Position numbers and translations under genes: made by a program. The notes under the pieces are model-generated. The model had not been told where the DNA came from, did no database searches, and saw only the letters and a program-made list of their open reading frames with translations. A stretch of 51,730 nt of DNA, taken from NCBI GenBank assembly GCA_938084585.1, contig CALKFF010000026.1:1-51730 (forward strand), written 5' to 3'. The stretch's first letter is position 1. Each line of letters begins with the position of its first letter. The stretch is from an uncultured Flavobacteriales bacterium. GTDB taxonomy: Bacteria; Bacteroidota; Bacteroidia; Flavobacteriales_D; Sanyastnellaceae. Shown in pieces: positions 39,821 through 48,496 of the stretch.

Positions 39821-40960
39821 TCAAAGCGCCCCCTGGCCCCACAACGCCCCGCCACTTGAGTCGCGCTCTGCCCCAGTCACGCTCGACAACGTGTTGTCGA
39901 TGCCCAACCAGCGCAGCAAGCCCAACCAGGCAAAGACCATGGCTTCTTTGCCTTCTACGAGCTCCTTTTTCGGCACGTCCCAGACGAGGTTCTTCTCCTC
40001 GCCCTGACGCGCCAACGCCGCCATGAGTGTGGGGTTCCACGCCCCGCCACCTGTGACCAACACGCGGGCACCTTCCGGGATGTCCTTCACCACAGACCAC
40101 GCGATGTACGTCACCGCCGTGGCCAACGCGTCCGCTTGGGATGCACCCGGATGGGCGTCGAGCACAGGCAGGACTTCGGCCTCAAGCCACTCGCGCCCCA
40201 GGCTCTTGGGGGGCGGCTGACGATGGTGATCCAACGCCTGCCAAGCACAGAGCAAGTCCTGAAACACCTCGCCTTGGGAAGCCAGGGCGCCATCCTTGTC
40301 CATCGGCAAAGGATGCACGAGGGTGTTCAGCAACAAATTCGCCGGACCGATGTCCCAAGCCAAACGCCGCCCGTCGGACGCATCCAGGCTCACGTTCGCG
40401 AACCCGCCGAGGTTCAGCACCGCACCCCACTCGGGAAACAGCACTTGGTCGGCCAGCGGCACGAGCGGCGCCCCTTGGCCGCCCCACGCCACGTCCAACC
40501 GGCGCAGGTCCGAGACCACGGGAATGCCCCACGATCGGTGAAGCGTGGCCCCACATCCCAGTTGGTGGGTCCAACCTTCTTCAGGTCGATGGTGCACGGT
40601 GTGCCCATGGGACCCCGCGACACTCAGCGCCGCCAGGGGCACGTTTACGTCTTCGAGCCATGCTTGGACGGCCTCTGCGGACCAGGTGGCCCAACGTTTG
40701 TCCAGCCGAAGCAAATCCACGGCCGACAACTCCATGGCTTGCCACAGGTCACGAAGAAGGACTTCGGGGTAGGCCAGGGTGGTGGTGTGCTCCAGCTTCG
40801 CCTGCCAAGCGTAGGCGCTGGGGCTTGAAGCAGGCCCCGTCCTGTGCTCGGCGAGAACGCGGACCACTGCCACGTCCAAGCCATCCACGGACGTCCCACT
40901 CATCAACCCAAGGCAGAGCCAACCATCGGGAGGGCACCTCCATGTATCTTCGCGGGGCAT
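39821..40960 (-). CDS. anmK: Anhydro-N-acetylmuramic acid kinase
   Basis: A 379-residue sugar kinase that phosphorylates and opens 1,6-anhydroMurNAc during peptidoglycan recycling. The N-terminal phosphate loop is GLMSGTSVDGLDVAV (about 18-32). SHGHTVHHRP lies near residue 115; LNLGGFANVSL and AWDIGPANLLLN follow. The C-terminal ATP site is VLVTGGGAWNPTLM. The start overlaps the promoter region of the divergent acyl-CoA dehydrogenase gene. The stop lies 3 nt before the next minus-strand promoter element. Confidence 0.93.
   Translation of the reverse strand: MPREDTWRCPPDGWLCLGLMSGTSVDGLDVAVVRVLAEHRTGPASSPSAYAWQAKLEHTTTLAYPEVLLRDLWQAMELSAVDLLRLDKRWATWSAEAVQAWLEDVNVPLAALSVAGSHGHTVHHRPEEGWTHQLGCGATLHRSWGIPVVSDLRRLDVAWGGQGAPLVPLADQVLFPEWGAVLNLGGFANVSLDASDGRRLAWDIGPANLLLNTLVHPLPMDKDGALASQGEVFQDLLCAWQALDHHRQPPPKSLGREWLEAEVLPVLDAHPGASQADALATAVTYIAWSVVKDIPEGARVLVTGGGAWNPTLMAALARQGEEKNLVWDVPKKELVEGKEAMVFAWLGLLRWLGIDNTLSSVTGAERDSSGGALWGQGAL
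40945..40952 (+). promoter_or_regulatory. Promoter -7 element of the acyl-CoA dehydrogenase gene
   Basis: TATCTTCG, 67 nt before ATG 41020, inside the first codons of the divergent anmK gene. It would give the longest leader of any unit seen here (about 60 nt). Confidence 0.45.
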
Positions 40961-40965
40961 GGGCC

Positions 40966-40973
40966 GAAAAGTA
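40966..40973 (-). promoter_or_regulatory. Possible promoter -7 element of anmK, 5 nt before ATG
   Basis: TACTTTTC, differing from TAnnTTTG in the last base, followed by GGCCC and ATG 40960. It faces the plus-strand element at 40945-40952 at a distance of 13 bp. Confidence 0.4.
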
Positions 40974-41019
40974 CGACCCTGCCCTTACTGACAGAACACC
41001 TCTTCCACGACCAAAGGCA

Positions 41020-42162
41020 ATGAACCTCAACCTCACCGAAGAACAGCTTGCAGTGCGCGACGCCGCTCGGGACTTCGCACAAAATGTCCTCAAGCCCGGC
41101 GTCATTGAACGCGACAACGAACAACGATTCCCCGCCGACGAAATCCGCCAACTCGGCGAATTGGGTTTCATGGGCATGATGGTGGACCCCAAGTATGGAG
41201 GGTCTGGCATGGACACGGTGAGCTACGTGCTCGCCATGGAAGAGATCAGCAAAATCGACGCGTCTGCCAGCGTGTGCATGAGCGTCAACAACTCTTTGGT
41301 CTGTTACGGCCTGCAGGAATACGGCACCGAAGCCCAAAAGGAGAAGTACCTCGTCCCCCTCGCCTCCGGAGAAAAAATCGGGGCGTTTTGCTTGTCTGAA
41401 CCGGAAGCGGGCTCAGACGCCACCTCCCAGCGCACCTCCGCTGTGGACATGGGAGACCACTACCTCCTCAACGGCACCAAGAACTGGATCACCAACGGCA
41501 ACAGTGCGTCCACGTACCTCGTGATCGCCCAGACCGACCCTGAGAAAGGCCACCGTGGCATCAACGCACTCATCGTGGAACGCGACATGCCTGGGTTCCA
41601 ATTGGGCGCGAAGGAAGACAAGTTGGGGATTCGCGGCTCGGACACGCACACGTTGATGTTCCAGGACGTGAAGGTCCCCAAGGAAAACCGCATCGGGGAA
41701 GACGGCTTTGGGTTCAAGTTCGCCATGAAGACGCTGAGCGGAGGACGCATCGGCATCGCCGCCCAGGCACTCGGCATCGCGTCAGGCGCCTTGGAATTGG
41801 CCCTGGCCTACTCCAAAGAGCGCAAGGCGTTTGGCAAGGAGATTCACAAGCACCAAGCCATTTCCTTCAAACTCGCGGACATGGCCACCCAAATTGAGGC
41901 GGCGCGCTTGCTCTGCTTGAAGGCTGCGGCGCTGAAAGATGCTGGAGAGAACTACGATTTGGCCTCGTCCATGGCCAAGCTCTACGCGTCGGAAGTGGCG
42001 ATGAAGCAAACGGTGGAAGCCGTCCAAATCCACGGAGGCTACGGCTTTGTCAAGGAATACCACGTGGAGCGCTTGATGCGGGACGCCAAAATCACCCAGA
42101 TCTACGAAGGCACCTCCGAGGTCCAGAAAATCGTCATCAGTCGCGCCGTCCTGGCCGACTGA
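41020..42162 (+). CDS. Acyl-CoA dehydrogenase
   Basis: A 380-residue FAD enzyme catalysing the first oxidation of fatty or branched-chain acyl-CoA. The N-terminal LTEEQLAVRDAARDFA is typical. FAD-binding stretches include AFCLSEPEAGSD (about 124-135), NGTKNWITNG, and GGRIGIAAQALGIASGAL. The catalytic Glu of the short-chain type is in QIYEGTSEVQKIVISR near the C-terminus. ATG 41020 gives the usual start; the much longer open frame upstream runs antisense through anmK and is not coding. Its last 26 bp overlap the convergent 569-residue protein gene. Confidence 0.95.
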   Translation: MNLNLTEEQLAVRDAARDFAQNVLKPGVIERDNEQRFPADEIRQLGELGFMGMMVDPKYGGSGMDTVSYVLAMEEISKIDASASVCMSVNNSLVCYGLQEYGTEAQKEKYLVPLASGEKIGAFCLSEPEAGSDATSQRTSAVDMGDHYLLNGTKNWITNGNSASTYLVIAQTDPEKGHRGINALIVERDMPGFQLGAKEDKLGIRGSDTHTLMFQDVKVPKENRIGEDGFGFKFAMKTLSGGRIGIAAQALGIASGALELALAYSKERKAFGKEIHKHQAISFKLADMATQIEAARLLCLKAAALKDAGENYDLASSMAKLYASEVAMKQTVEAVQIHGGYGFVKEYHVERLMRDAKITQIYEGTSEVQKIVISRAVLAD

Positions 42163-43846
42163 TCGGGTTGTTGCGGGCGTCCCACGCCGTCGACTCGCCT
42201 TGCCAGGTGGTGACCAAATCGTCCACCCCATCCCCGTCCACGTCCCTCCATTCGAGGCCGTCTGCGCGGGTCAACCCTGAGATGCCCACCTCGGCGCCTT
42301 GACCCAAGGTGAATTCACGCACATGCCCAGTGGCGTCGATGAACAACACCGAGGTGTTGTCCAGGCCTGAGCCTTTTCGAAAGACAGGCGGGTGCGAGGC
42401 ATGGACGCGCACAGGGGTTTGGGCACGGGAACTTCCGTTGCGCTTCAGGAGCTCCACCTGGCCGTTTTCACGGCCGACATAGATGTAATCGCGGGACCCC
42501 AGCCTGAGGTGCTGGATGTGCCGCACCGGCGATTGAACCTCTACGCCGGCGGCCGGCTTGTGGGTCCATCCAGGGGTGGTCTCCCCTTCGCGTCGTTTGT
42601 TCTCCACCAACCCCGTGGCGCTCGAGGCCAAGAGGTACCGGTACTTTCGGTTGCTGTCGTAATCCACCAATGCCCATGCCGTCCAGACCCCACGTCGGGG
42701 CTTCAGTGGGAAGCCAGGCACCTCCCGGCCCTTGACGTCAACGAGGTGAAGGGCTTTTTCCGTGCAGAACATGGCTTGGCATTTCCCATTGGCGTAGATG
42801 TCGATGTCTTCCGCCCCGCCCAGCGGCACGTCTGCCTCAACAGACCAAACCTCGTCGCCGCTCACGTCCAACGCCGTCACCTTCCCCTCGGCGTAGACCA
42901 CGTCCATGTCTTGCTTGGTCCTGTGGTTGCACACCGCCCCGAGCGTTCCATGCACACCTGTGGCCACGTGAGATGCCACGGAGATCGGCGGCGAAGGTTC
43001 GGCAGCGACAGACCCTTCCCGAGCATCCCGTGGGGACCACAACCCGGCACGGGGAGATGCACTGAACGCCCATGCGGCCCCTTCAAATTGCGCTTGGCCT
43101 CCGGCACTGGACCTCGTCCAGCTCCAGGAAGGATTCCCGTTCACCACAATGCCGTCGTCCATCCATTCCACGTCCCACCCTTGTGCGATGGTCAGCCTGT
43201 CCACGTCGTTTTGCCAAACCATAGGGTCCTCCAACGTGTAGCGTCCACCTCCTTCCCAACGGGTGGCCCATGCGCTCAAGGGAATTCCCTCGGCCATGAG
43301 GTGATCTTCAGGGGTGGGCGCGGCTTCCGACCAAGGCGCCCAACCGCGCGGACCCGCCCACCAAGGCTCAGGAAAATCAGACGTCAGCCAGACTTCACCA
43401 GCATCCGTGGCCGTGCCCGATTCACGCCACACCACGGTCCCGCTGCCGCGCCACACCCATCCCCCGTTCGTGCGGACGAGCGTCACGTCGAAGCCGGGCT
43501 CCTCGCGCCAATGTGCGGCCATCTCCCCTGGATCTTCCTCCCATGCGTCCAAGGCCTCTGGGGCGCCTTGGAGCCATCCACCCCGCCATGGCCGTTGGAC
43601 GAGTCCAGAAGGCAAGGCTTCGGAGGGGACTTCCACATGAGTCACTTCCAACCCGGCCGCGTCACGGAACACCCGTGTGACCCCCTCACGGTCTTCAAGG
43701 GGCAGGCACCTCCACTCCGTCCAACGGTCGGACGCCCACAGCATGGGGTTTTCCGCCTCACCGACGGGCGCGGGACTGGCTTGATACCAAGCCCAAGCGA
43801 GGCCGGCCACCAACGCAGCCAAACACGGAAACACCCACGTTTTCAT
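42137..43846 (-). CDS. Membrane-anchored protein of unknown function, probable beta-propeller
   Basis: A 569-residue protein I cannot assign. Residues 5-22 form an N-terminal helix (CLAALVAGLAWAWY), either anchor or signal. Residues 30-300 are Trp-rich with no clear family. The second half carries blade-like repeats: VTALDVSGDEVWSVEADV, ALHLVDVKGREVPGFPL, and DYIYVGRENGQVELLKRNG. This suggests a PQQ- or WD-like propeller. Near the end, DVDGDGVDD (535-543) matches a VCBS/FG-GAP-type calcium loop. A TTGG-type promoter element sits 4 nt upstream of the ATG. Its 3' end overlaps the acyl-CoA dehydrogenase gene by 26 bp in antisense. Confidence 0.75.
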   Translation of the reverse strand: MKTWVFPCLAALVAGLAWAWYQASPAPVGEAENPMLWASDRWTEWRCLPLEDREGVTRVFRDAAGLEVTHVEVPSEALPSGLVQRPWRGGWLQGAPEALDAWEEDPGEMAAHWREEPGFDVTLVRTNGGWVWRGSGTVVWRESGTATDAGEVWLTSDFPEPWWAGPRGWAPWSEAAPTPEDHLMAEGIPLSAWATRWEGGGRYTLEDPMVWQNDVDRLTIAQGWDVEWMDDGIVVNGNPSWSWTRSSAGGQAQFEGAAWAFSASPRAGLWSPRDAREGSVAAEPSPPISVASHVATGVHGTLGAVCNHRTKQDMDVVYAEGKVTALDVSGDEVWSVEADVPLGGAEDIDIYANGKCQAMFCTEKALHLVDVKGREVPGFPLKPRRGVWTAWALVDYDSNRKYRYLLASSATGLVENKRREGETTPGWTHKPAAGVEVQSPVRHIQHLRLGSRDYIYVGRENGQVELLKRNGSSRAQTPVRVHASHPPVFRKGSGLDNTSVLFIDATGHVREFTLGQGAEVGISGLTRADGLEWRDVDGDGVDDLVTTWQGESTAWDARNNPISRPGRRD

Positions 43847-43850
43847 GCGG

Positions 43851-43858
43851 CCAAGTTC
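43851..43858 (-). promoter_or_regulatory. Possible promoter -7 element of the 569-residue protein gene
   Basis: GAACTTGG, then CCGC and ATG 43846. It is two bases off TAnnTTTG, so the match rests mainly on the repeated 4-nt spacing. Confidence 0.35.
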
Positions 43859-43868
43859 GACAGGAAGC

Positions 43869-45974
43869 TCAGGAAATTCGGCCCCAGTTGCTGCGGGCTT
43901 TCAACGCAGTTTCCAACGCCTCACGCAGCGGAAGGTGGGCCGGTTGGGTCAGGTTGGGGTCGGCATCCAGGACCTCCTCGGCCAAATGACGCGCGCTGGT
44001 CAACAGGGGACGGTCACGGACCAAGTCAGCGACTTTCAAATCGGGCACGCCGCTTTGCTGGGTGCCCATCACGTCGCCTGGGCCACGCAATTCCATGTCG
44101 ACTTCGGCGATTTCGAACCCGTCGTTGGTTCGGCACATCGTTTCCAGCCGACGCCGGGCGTCCGCACCCAATTCCGCCTTGGACATCAAAATGCAATAGC
44201 TCTGGCTCGCGCCACGCCCCACGCGTCCGCGCAACTGGTGGAGTTGGGACAAGCCGAACCGCTCCGAACTCTCGATGACCATCACGCTGGCGTTGGGCAC
44301 GTTCACCCCCACCTCGATGACGGTGGTTGCCACCAAGATTTGGGCTTGGCCCTTGGCGAAACGGTCCATCTCCCAAGCCTTGTCTTCCGGCTTCATCCGG
44401 CCGTGCACAATGGCGACTTGGTACTTCGGCATGGGGAAACGACGGACAATGCTTTCGTAGCCGTCCATCAGGTCTTTGTGGTCGAGGGTCGCGCTCTCCT
44501 CGATGAGGGGATAGACCAGGTAAATCTGGCGCCCTTCGGCGATTTGGTCTTCTAGAAACTGAAACACCCCCAGCCGGGATGCGTCGGTGCGGTGCACGGT
44601 TTGGATGGGCTTCCGACCCGGCGGCAATTCGTCCAGCACGCTGGAGTCCAAATCCCCGTACGCCGTCATGGCCAACGTTCTGGGAATGGGGGTCGCCGTC
44701 ATCACCAAGATGTGCGGTGCGACCTTCGCCTTCTTCCAAAGCTTGGCACGTTGGGCAACACCAAAGCGGTGCTGCTCGTCGATGACGGCCAGGCCCAGCC
44801 TGTGGAACACCACCTTGGGTTCGATCAACGCGTGGGTCCCCACCAAAATGTCCACCTCTCCCACCTCCAAGGCCTCCAAAATCTCACGGCGCGCACCGCC
44901 CTTCACCGACCCCGTCAGGAGTTCCACGCGCACGGGCATGTCGCCAAGCATCTCCCTCAAGCCTTCGAGGTGCTGCTGCGCCAAAATTTCTGTGGGCGCC
45001 ATGATCGCCGCCTGGAACCCGTTGTCTTTGGCCAGCAGCGCGGTCAGCAGCGCAACCACCGTTTTGCCGCTGCCCACGTCGCCTTGAAGCAAGCGGTTCA
45101 TGTGGCGGCCGGTGTTCAAATCGGCCCGAATCTCCCGCAGCACCCGCTTTTGTGCGCCCGTCAGCTCGAAGGGGAGCTTCTCGTGAAAGAATTGGTTGAA
45201 GGACTCGCCGATCAACTCAAACCGAACGCCAGGCAGGTCCTTGGTGACCTTGTTCTTGTGCTGAAGCAAGCTCAGTTGGAGCAAGAACAGCTCTTCAAAG
45301 CGCAGCCTGGTTTGAGCTGCCTGCGCGTCTTCAGGACGCTTGGGGCTGTGGACCAGCCTCATGGCCTCGGCCCTTCCCAACAGCTTCATCTTCGACACCA
45401 CGCTTGCGGGCAGCGTTTCGGTCAAGGCAGGGGTGACTTGCGACACCACATTTCGAATGAGCTTGGCCAACCCTGCGCTGTTCAGCCCTTGGCGGGTGAG
45501 TTTCTCCGTGCTCGGATACACAGGGTTCAACCCGTCGCCGCCTCGCAATTCAAATTGACTCAAGAGCTCCACCTCGGGATGGGCGATGCTCCATTTGCCT
45601 TTGTACAATTTGGGCTTGCCGTAAATGACCACCTGCTTCTGCACAGGCAGGTTGCGCATGATCCATTGGGCTCCGCGAAACCACTGAAGCTCCATCGTGC
45701 GCTCCCCGTCGTCGAATGTGGCCACCAAGCGGCTGCCGCGGCCTCCGCGCACTTCGTTGGCCCGGGTGATCACGCCCTGCATTTGCACTGCGACGTGTTC
45801 CCCTTGGATGTCGCCGATGCCCACGAATTGGCTGCGGTCCTCGTACCGGAATGGCAAGTGCAGGACAAGGTCCATGCAGGTCCTCAGCCCAAGCTCAGAA
45901 ACAAGGGCGTCGGACCGTTTGGGCCCGACGCCTTTGAGAAATTCAAGGGGGGTGGATGGACGCACATCTGCCAT
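43869..45974 (-). CDS. recG: ATP-dependent DNA helicase RecG
   Basis: A 701-residue superfamily 2 helicase that reverses stalled replication forks and processes Holliday junctions. The N-terminal wedge OB domain (about 1-160) begins with TPLEFLKGVGPKRSDAL. Walker A is LLQGDVGSGKTVVALL (about 297-312), the DEAD-like box is DEQHRFG, and motif III is MTATPIPRTLAM. The C-terminal motif VI QLRGRVGRG and the TRG-like end GPGDVMGTQQSG complete the family pattern. It follows the E2 gene by 28 nt and precedes the 569-residue gene by 22 nt. Confidence 0.97.
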   Translation of the reverse strand: MADVRPSTPLEFLKGVGPKRSDALVSELGLRTCMDLVLHLPFRYEDRSQFVGIGDIQGEHVAVQMQGVITRANEVRGGRGSRLVATFDDGERTMELQWFRGAQWIMRNLPVQKQVVIYGKPKLYKGKWSIAHPEVELLSQFELRGGDGLNPVYPSTEKLTRQGLNSAGLAKLIRNVVSQVTPALTETLPASVVSKMKLLGRAEAMRLVHSPKRPEDAQAAQTRLRFEELFLLQLSLLQHKNKVTKDLPGVRFELIGESFNQFFHEKLPFELTGAQKRVLREIRADLNTGRHMNRLLQGDVGSGKTVVALLTALLAKDNGFQAAIMAPTEILAQQHLEGLREMLGDMPVRVELLTGSVKGGARREILEALEVGEVDILVGTHALIEPKVVFHRLGLAVIDEQHRFGVAQRAKLWKKAKVAPHILVMTATPIPRTLAMTAYGDLDSSVLDELPPGRKPIQTVHRTDASRLGVFQFLEDQIAEGRQIYLVYPLIEESATLDHKDLMDGYESIVRRFPMPKYQVAIVHGRMKPEDKAWEMDRFAKGQAQILVATTVIEVGVNVPNASVMVIESSERFGLSQLHQLRGRVGRGASQSYCILMSKAELGADARRRLETMCRTNDGFEIAEVDMELRGPGDVMGTQQSGVPDLKVADLVRDRPLLTSARHLAEEVLDADPNLTQPAHLPLREALETALKARSNWGRIS

Positions 45975-46002
45975 GTCATGGCAAGCTACATCCGACCTCC
46001 GG

Positions 46003-47271
46003 TCAGACCAACATCAAGACCGGATTCTCCAAGTTTTGCTTCACCTCATTCAAGAACGCCGCACCTGTCGCGCCGTCCACCACGCGGTGGTCGCAGCTCA
46101 AAGTGACTTTCATCGTGTGGCCAGGAACCACCGCGCCGTCCTTGACGACAGGGACATTCTGGATGCCGCCCACCGCGAGGATACACGCGTCAGGGGGGTT
46201 GATGATGGCCGTGAAGTCCTCGATGCCAAACATGCCGAGGTTGGAGATCGTGAAGGTGTTGCCCTCCCAATCGCTGGGCTGCAACTTCTTGTCCTTCGCC
46301 TTCTGCGCAAACTCGCGTACCTCAGTTCCAATTTCGCCAAACGACTTCGCGTTGGCGTGGCGCACCACAGGCACGAGCAATCCGTCTTCCACCGCCACGG
46401 CCACACCGATGTGGACGTGCTCGTTGTAACGAATCCGGTCCTCCAACCAGCTGCTGTTCACCTCAGGGTGGTTCTTCAACGCGATGGCCACCGCCTTCAC
46501 GACCATGTCGTTGAAGCTCACGCGGTGTGGGCCGCGGTCGTTGATGGCTTTGCGGGCCGTCATGGCCGCGCCCATGTCGATCGTCACGCTCAAGTAGAAG
46601 TGAGGCGCCGTGAACTTGCTCTCGGCCAAACGACGTGCGATGGTCTTGCGCATTTGAGACACGCCCACCTCGGTGAAGCGCTCCACAGCGTTGGCTGCAG
46701 ACGACACGCCGCCCACAAAGGCTTCCACGTCGCGCTTGACGATGCGACCTCCTTCTCCTGAACCGGGAATCAAGCTCAAGCTCAACCCGCGCTCTTCGGC
46801 CAATCGCTTGGCCAAGGGAGAGGCTTTGACCCGCTCGTTCACGACGGCAGGAGCTGGTGCCACTGCACGGGGAGCCGGAGCTGCCGCCGGGGCGGGAGCA
46901 GGCGCAGGTGCAGGGGCTGCAGCCGCCACTGGGGCTGGCGCAGGAGCCGGTGCAGGAGCTGGCGCGGGGGCCTCATCTTGGGCCGGCGCCTCAGCCGCGT
47001 CGGCAGACGCCAGCAACTCGGCAAAGTCCTCCCCTTCTTCTCCCAGGATGCAGAGCACGCTGTCCACGGGAGCGGTTCCGCCTTTTTCCACGCCGATGTG
47101 CAACAGCACTCCGTCCTGGAACGACTCGAACTCCATGGTGGCTTTATCGGTCTCGATCTCCGCCAGGAGCTCGCCGCTTTCCACCTCTTCTCCAACTTTT
47201 TTGTGCCACTCAGCCACGACCCCTTCGGTCATCGTGTCGCTGAGTTTGGGCATGCGAATGATTTCAGCCAT
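46003..47271 (-). CDS. pdhC: Pyruvate dehydrogenase complex E2, dihydrolipoamide acetyltransferase
   Basis: A 422-residue core subunit transferring acetyl groups to CoA. One lipoyl domain (1-80) carries the lipoyl Lys in ETDKATMEFES. An unusually pure Ala-Pro linker runs from about 92 to 150. The peripheral subunit-binding domain is near 152-190 (KASPLAKRLAEERG). The catalytic domain (about 210-422) has SFNDMVVKAVAIAL and the active-site DHRVVDGATGAAFL. It follows pdhA by 4 nt. 2-oxoglutarate E2 is a lesser alternative; the E1-alpha neighbour favours pyruvate. Confidence 0.93.
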   Translation of the reverse strand: MAEIIRMPKLSDTMTEGVVAEWHKKVGEEVESGELLAEIETDKATMEFESFQDGVLLHIGVEKGGTAPVDSVLCILGEEGEDFAELLASADAAEAPAQDEAPAPAPAPAPAPAPVAAAAPAPAPAPAPAAAPAPRAVAPAPAVVNERVKASPLAKRLAEERGLSLSLIPGSGEGGRIVKRDVEAFVGGVSSAANAVERFTEVGVSQMRKTIARRLAESKFTAPHFYLSVTIDMGAAMTARKAINDRGPHRVSFNDMVVKAVAIALKNHPEVNSSWLEDRIRYNEHVHIGVAVAVEDGLLVPVVRHANAKSFGEIGTEVREFAQKAKDKKLQPSDWEGNTFTISNLGMFGIEDFTAIINPPDACILAVGGIQNVPVVKDGAVVPGHTMKVTLSCDHRVVDGATGAAFLNEVKQNLENPVLMLV

Positions 47272-47275
47272 GGAA

Positions 47276-48346
47276 TCAGTCCTTCACAAATGGGTAATCG
47301 GTTTGCATGTAAACGTCCTCGTACAACTCGGACGCGTCGGGAAGGGGGCTCTCCTCCGCAAATTTGATGGCCTCCTCCACTTGGGCTTTGATCTCTTTCT
47401 CCACCGCCTTCAAGGACTCTTCAGTGGTCCAGTTGTTCTCGAGCAACACCGAGCGAACGTGACCAATCGGGTCGCGCTCGACGTACGACGCCACCTCGTC
47501 CTTGGTGCGGTATTTCTGAGGGTCACTCATGCTGTGCCCCTTGTAACGGTAGGTCTGGATGTCCAAGAGGGTGGGACCTTCGCCCTTGCGGCCACGTTCT
47601 GCCGCTTCTGCGATGGCCGCGCACACCGCTTCGGGGCTCATGCCGTCCACCATCGCAGATGGCATCTCGAAGCTTGCGCCCAAGGTCTTCAAGTCGGTCA
47701 CGTTGGACGTGCGCTCGACCGAGGTTCCCATCGCGTATTGGTTGTTCTCGATGACGAAAATCACGGGAAGCTTCCAGGTCATGGCCATGTTGAAGGTCTC
47801 GTACAACATGCCTTGGCGTGCTGCACCGTCTCCCATGAAGCACACGGTGACGTGGTCTTCCTTCCGGTACTTGTCGGCGAAGGCGATGCCCGCCCCGAGG
47901 CCGATTTGGCCTCCCACAATGCCGTGTCCGCCAAAGAGGTTGCGCTCCTTGTCAAACATGTGCATCGAGCCGCCTTTTCCTTTGGATGTGCCGGTCTTCT
48001 TGCCGTACATCTCGGCCATCACGTACTTGGGATCTGTGCCCAACACCAAAGGGTGCGCGTGGTCGCGGTACGCTGTGATGACTCGGTCGGTGGGACGGAT
48101 GGCTTCCCGCATGCCTGACAGCACCGCTTCTTGTCCAATGTACAAGTGGCAGAAGCCTCCGAATTTCTGTTGGATGTAGAGCTGACCGCAGCGTTCCTCA
48201 AACTTCCGCATGAGGTACATTTCACGGAACCAGCGTGTGTAGGTGTCTTGTGAATGCGGCAAAGACGACTTCGCTGAAGCGGCCTTTCCGCGCGCTTTTA
48301 CAGGCTTTTTGGGCGCTGCAGCGGTGGTGGGTTGAGATGTAGCCAT
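47276..48346 (-). CDS. pdhA: Pyruvate dehydrogenase E1 component, alpha subunit
   Basis: A 356-residue thiamine-diphosphate enzyme subunit that decarboxylates pyruvate with an E1-beta encoded elsewhere. The ThDP/Mg motif is GDGAARQGMLYETFNMA through IFVIENNQYAMGTS (about 176-215). YRDHAHPLVLG and GKGGSMHMFDKERN are conserved alpha-subunit loops, and YRYKGHSMSDPQKYRTKDE is the phosphorylation-loop region. The N-terminal 30 residues are Ala/Lys-rich and atypical. ATG 48346 fits the downstream promoter element better than an upstream Met. No E1-beta gene is in the window. Confidence 0.93.
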   Translation of the reverse strand: MATSQPTTAAAPKKPVKARGKAASAKSSLPHSQDTYTRWFREMYLMRKFEERCGQLYIQQKFGGFCHLYIGQEAVLSGMREAIRPTDRVITAYRDHAHPLVLGTDPKYVMAEMYGKKTGTSKGKGGSMHMFDKERNLFGGHGIVGGQIGLGAGIAFADKYRKEDHVTVCFMGDGAARQGMLYETFNMAMTWKLPVIFVIENNQYAMGTSVERTSNVTDLKTLGASFEMPSAMVDGMSPEAVCAAIAEAAERGRKGEGPTLLDIQTYRYKGHSMSDPQKYRTKDEVASYVERDPIGHVRSVLLENNWTTEESLKAVEKEIKAQVEEAIKFAEESPLPDASELYEDVYMQTDYPFVKD

Positions 48347-48364
48347 CGACAATCTGAATGTGCC

Positions 48365-48372
48365 CAAATATA
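48365..48372 (-). promoter_or_regulatory. Promoter -7 element of pdhA
   Basis: TATATTTG, an exact match, 18 nt before ATG 48346. It is directly preceded (on the minus strand) by the inverted-repeat block at 48375-48404. Confidence 0.6.
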
Positions 48373-48374
48373 GC

Positions 48375-48404
48375 GCGGAGCCTCACCTCCGCACCGGTCG
48401 GAGG
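48375..48404. promoter_or_regulatory. Two overlapping inverted repeats upstream of the pdhA promoter
   Basis: GCGGAG (48375-48380) pairs with CTCCGC (48387-48392). CCTCCG (48386-48391) pairs with CGGAGG (48399-48404). The two repeats share the middle arm and so exclude each other. They lie where a -33 element or an operator would be. Confidence 0.35.
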
Positions 48405-48430
48405 GCACGGCCCGAAATGCAAGTTTAATC

Positions 48431-48445
48431 GTGTCCAAAGGACAC
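48431..48445. promoter_or_regulatory. Perfect 15-bp palindrome in the pdhA/VTC gap
   Basis: GTGTCC-AAA-GGACAC lies between the divergent pdhA and VTC promoters, 44 bp upstream of the VTC -7 element. A regulator-binding site is likely from form and position, but unproven. Confidence 0.4.
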
Positions 48446-48488
48446 ACTCAACCTTTAGGCGCCCAACACGTCTTCAAGGGGGGCACCT

Positions 48489-48496
48489 TACCTTCG
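48489..48496 (+). promoter_or_regulatory. Promoter -7 element of the VTC gene
   Basis: TACCTTCG, 10 nt before ATG 48507. The predicted leader would be only about 5 nt. Confidence 0.5.

Noticed and set aside
40141-41019. N-terminal extension of the acyl-CoA dehydrogenase frame by 293 codons
   Set aside because: The extension lies antisense to anmK and has no domain content; ATG 41020 gives the family start.
42392-44278. 628-codon plus-strand frame opposite the 569-residue protein
   Set aside because: The minus-strand frame has a signal-like helix, blade repeats and a promoter match; the plus frame has none.
46858-47000. DNA tandem repeat or CRISPR-like array
   Set aside because: It is the Ala-Pro linker of the E2 coding sequence, with varied codons and no spacers.
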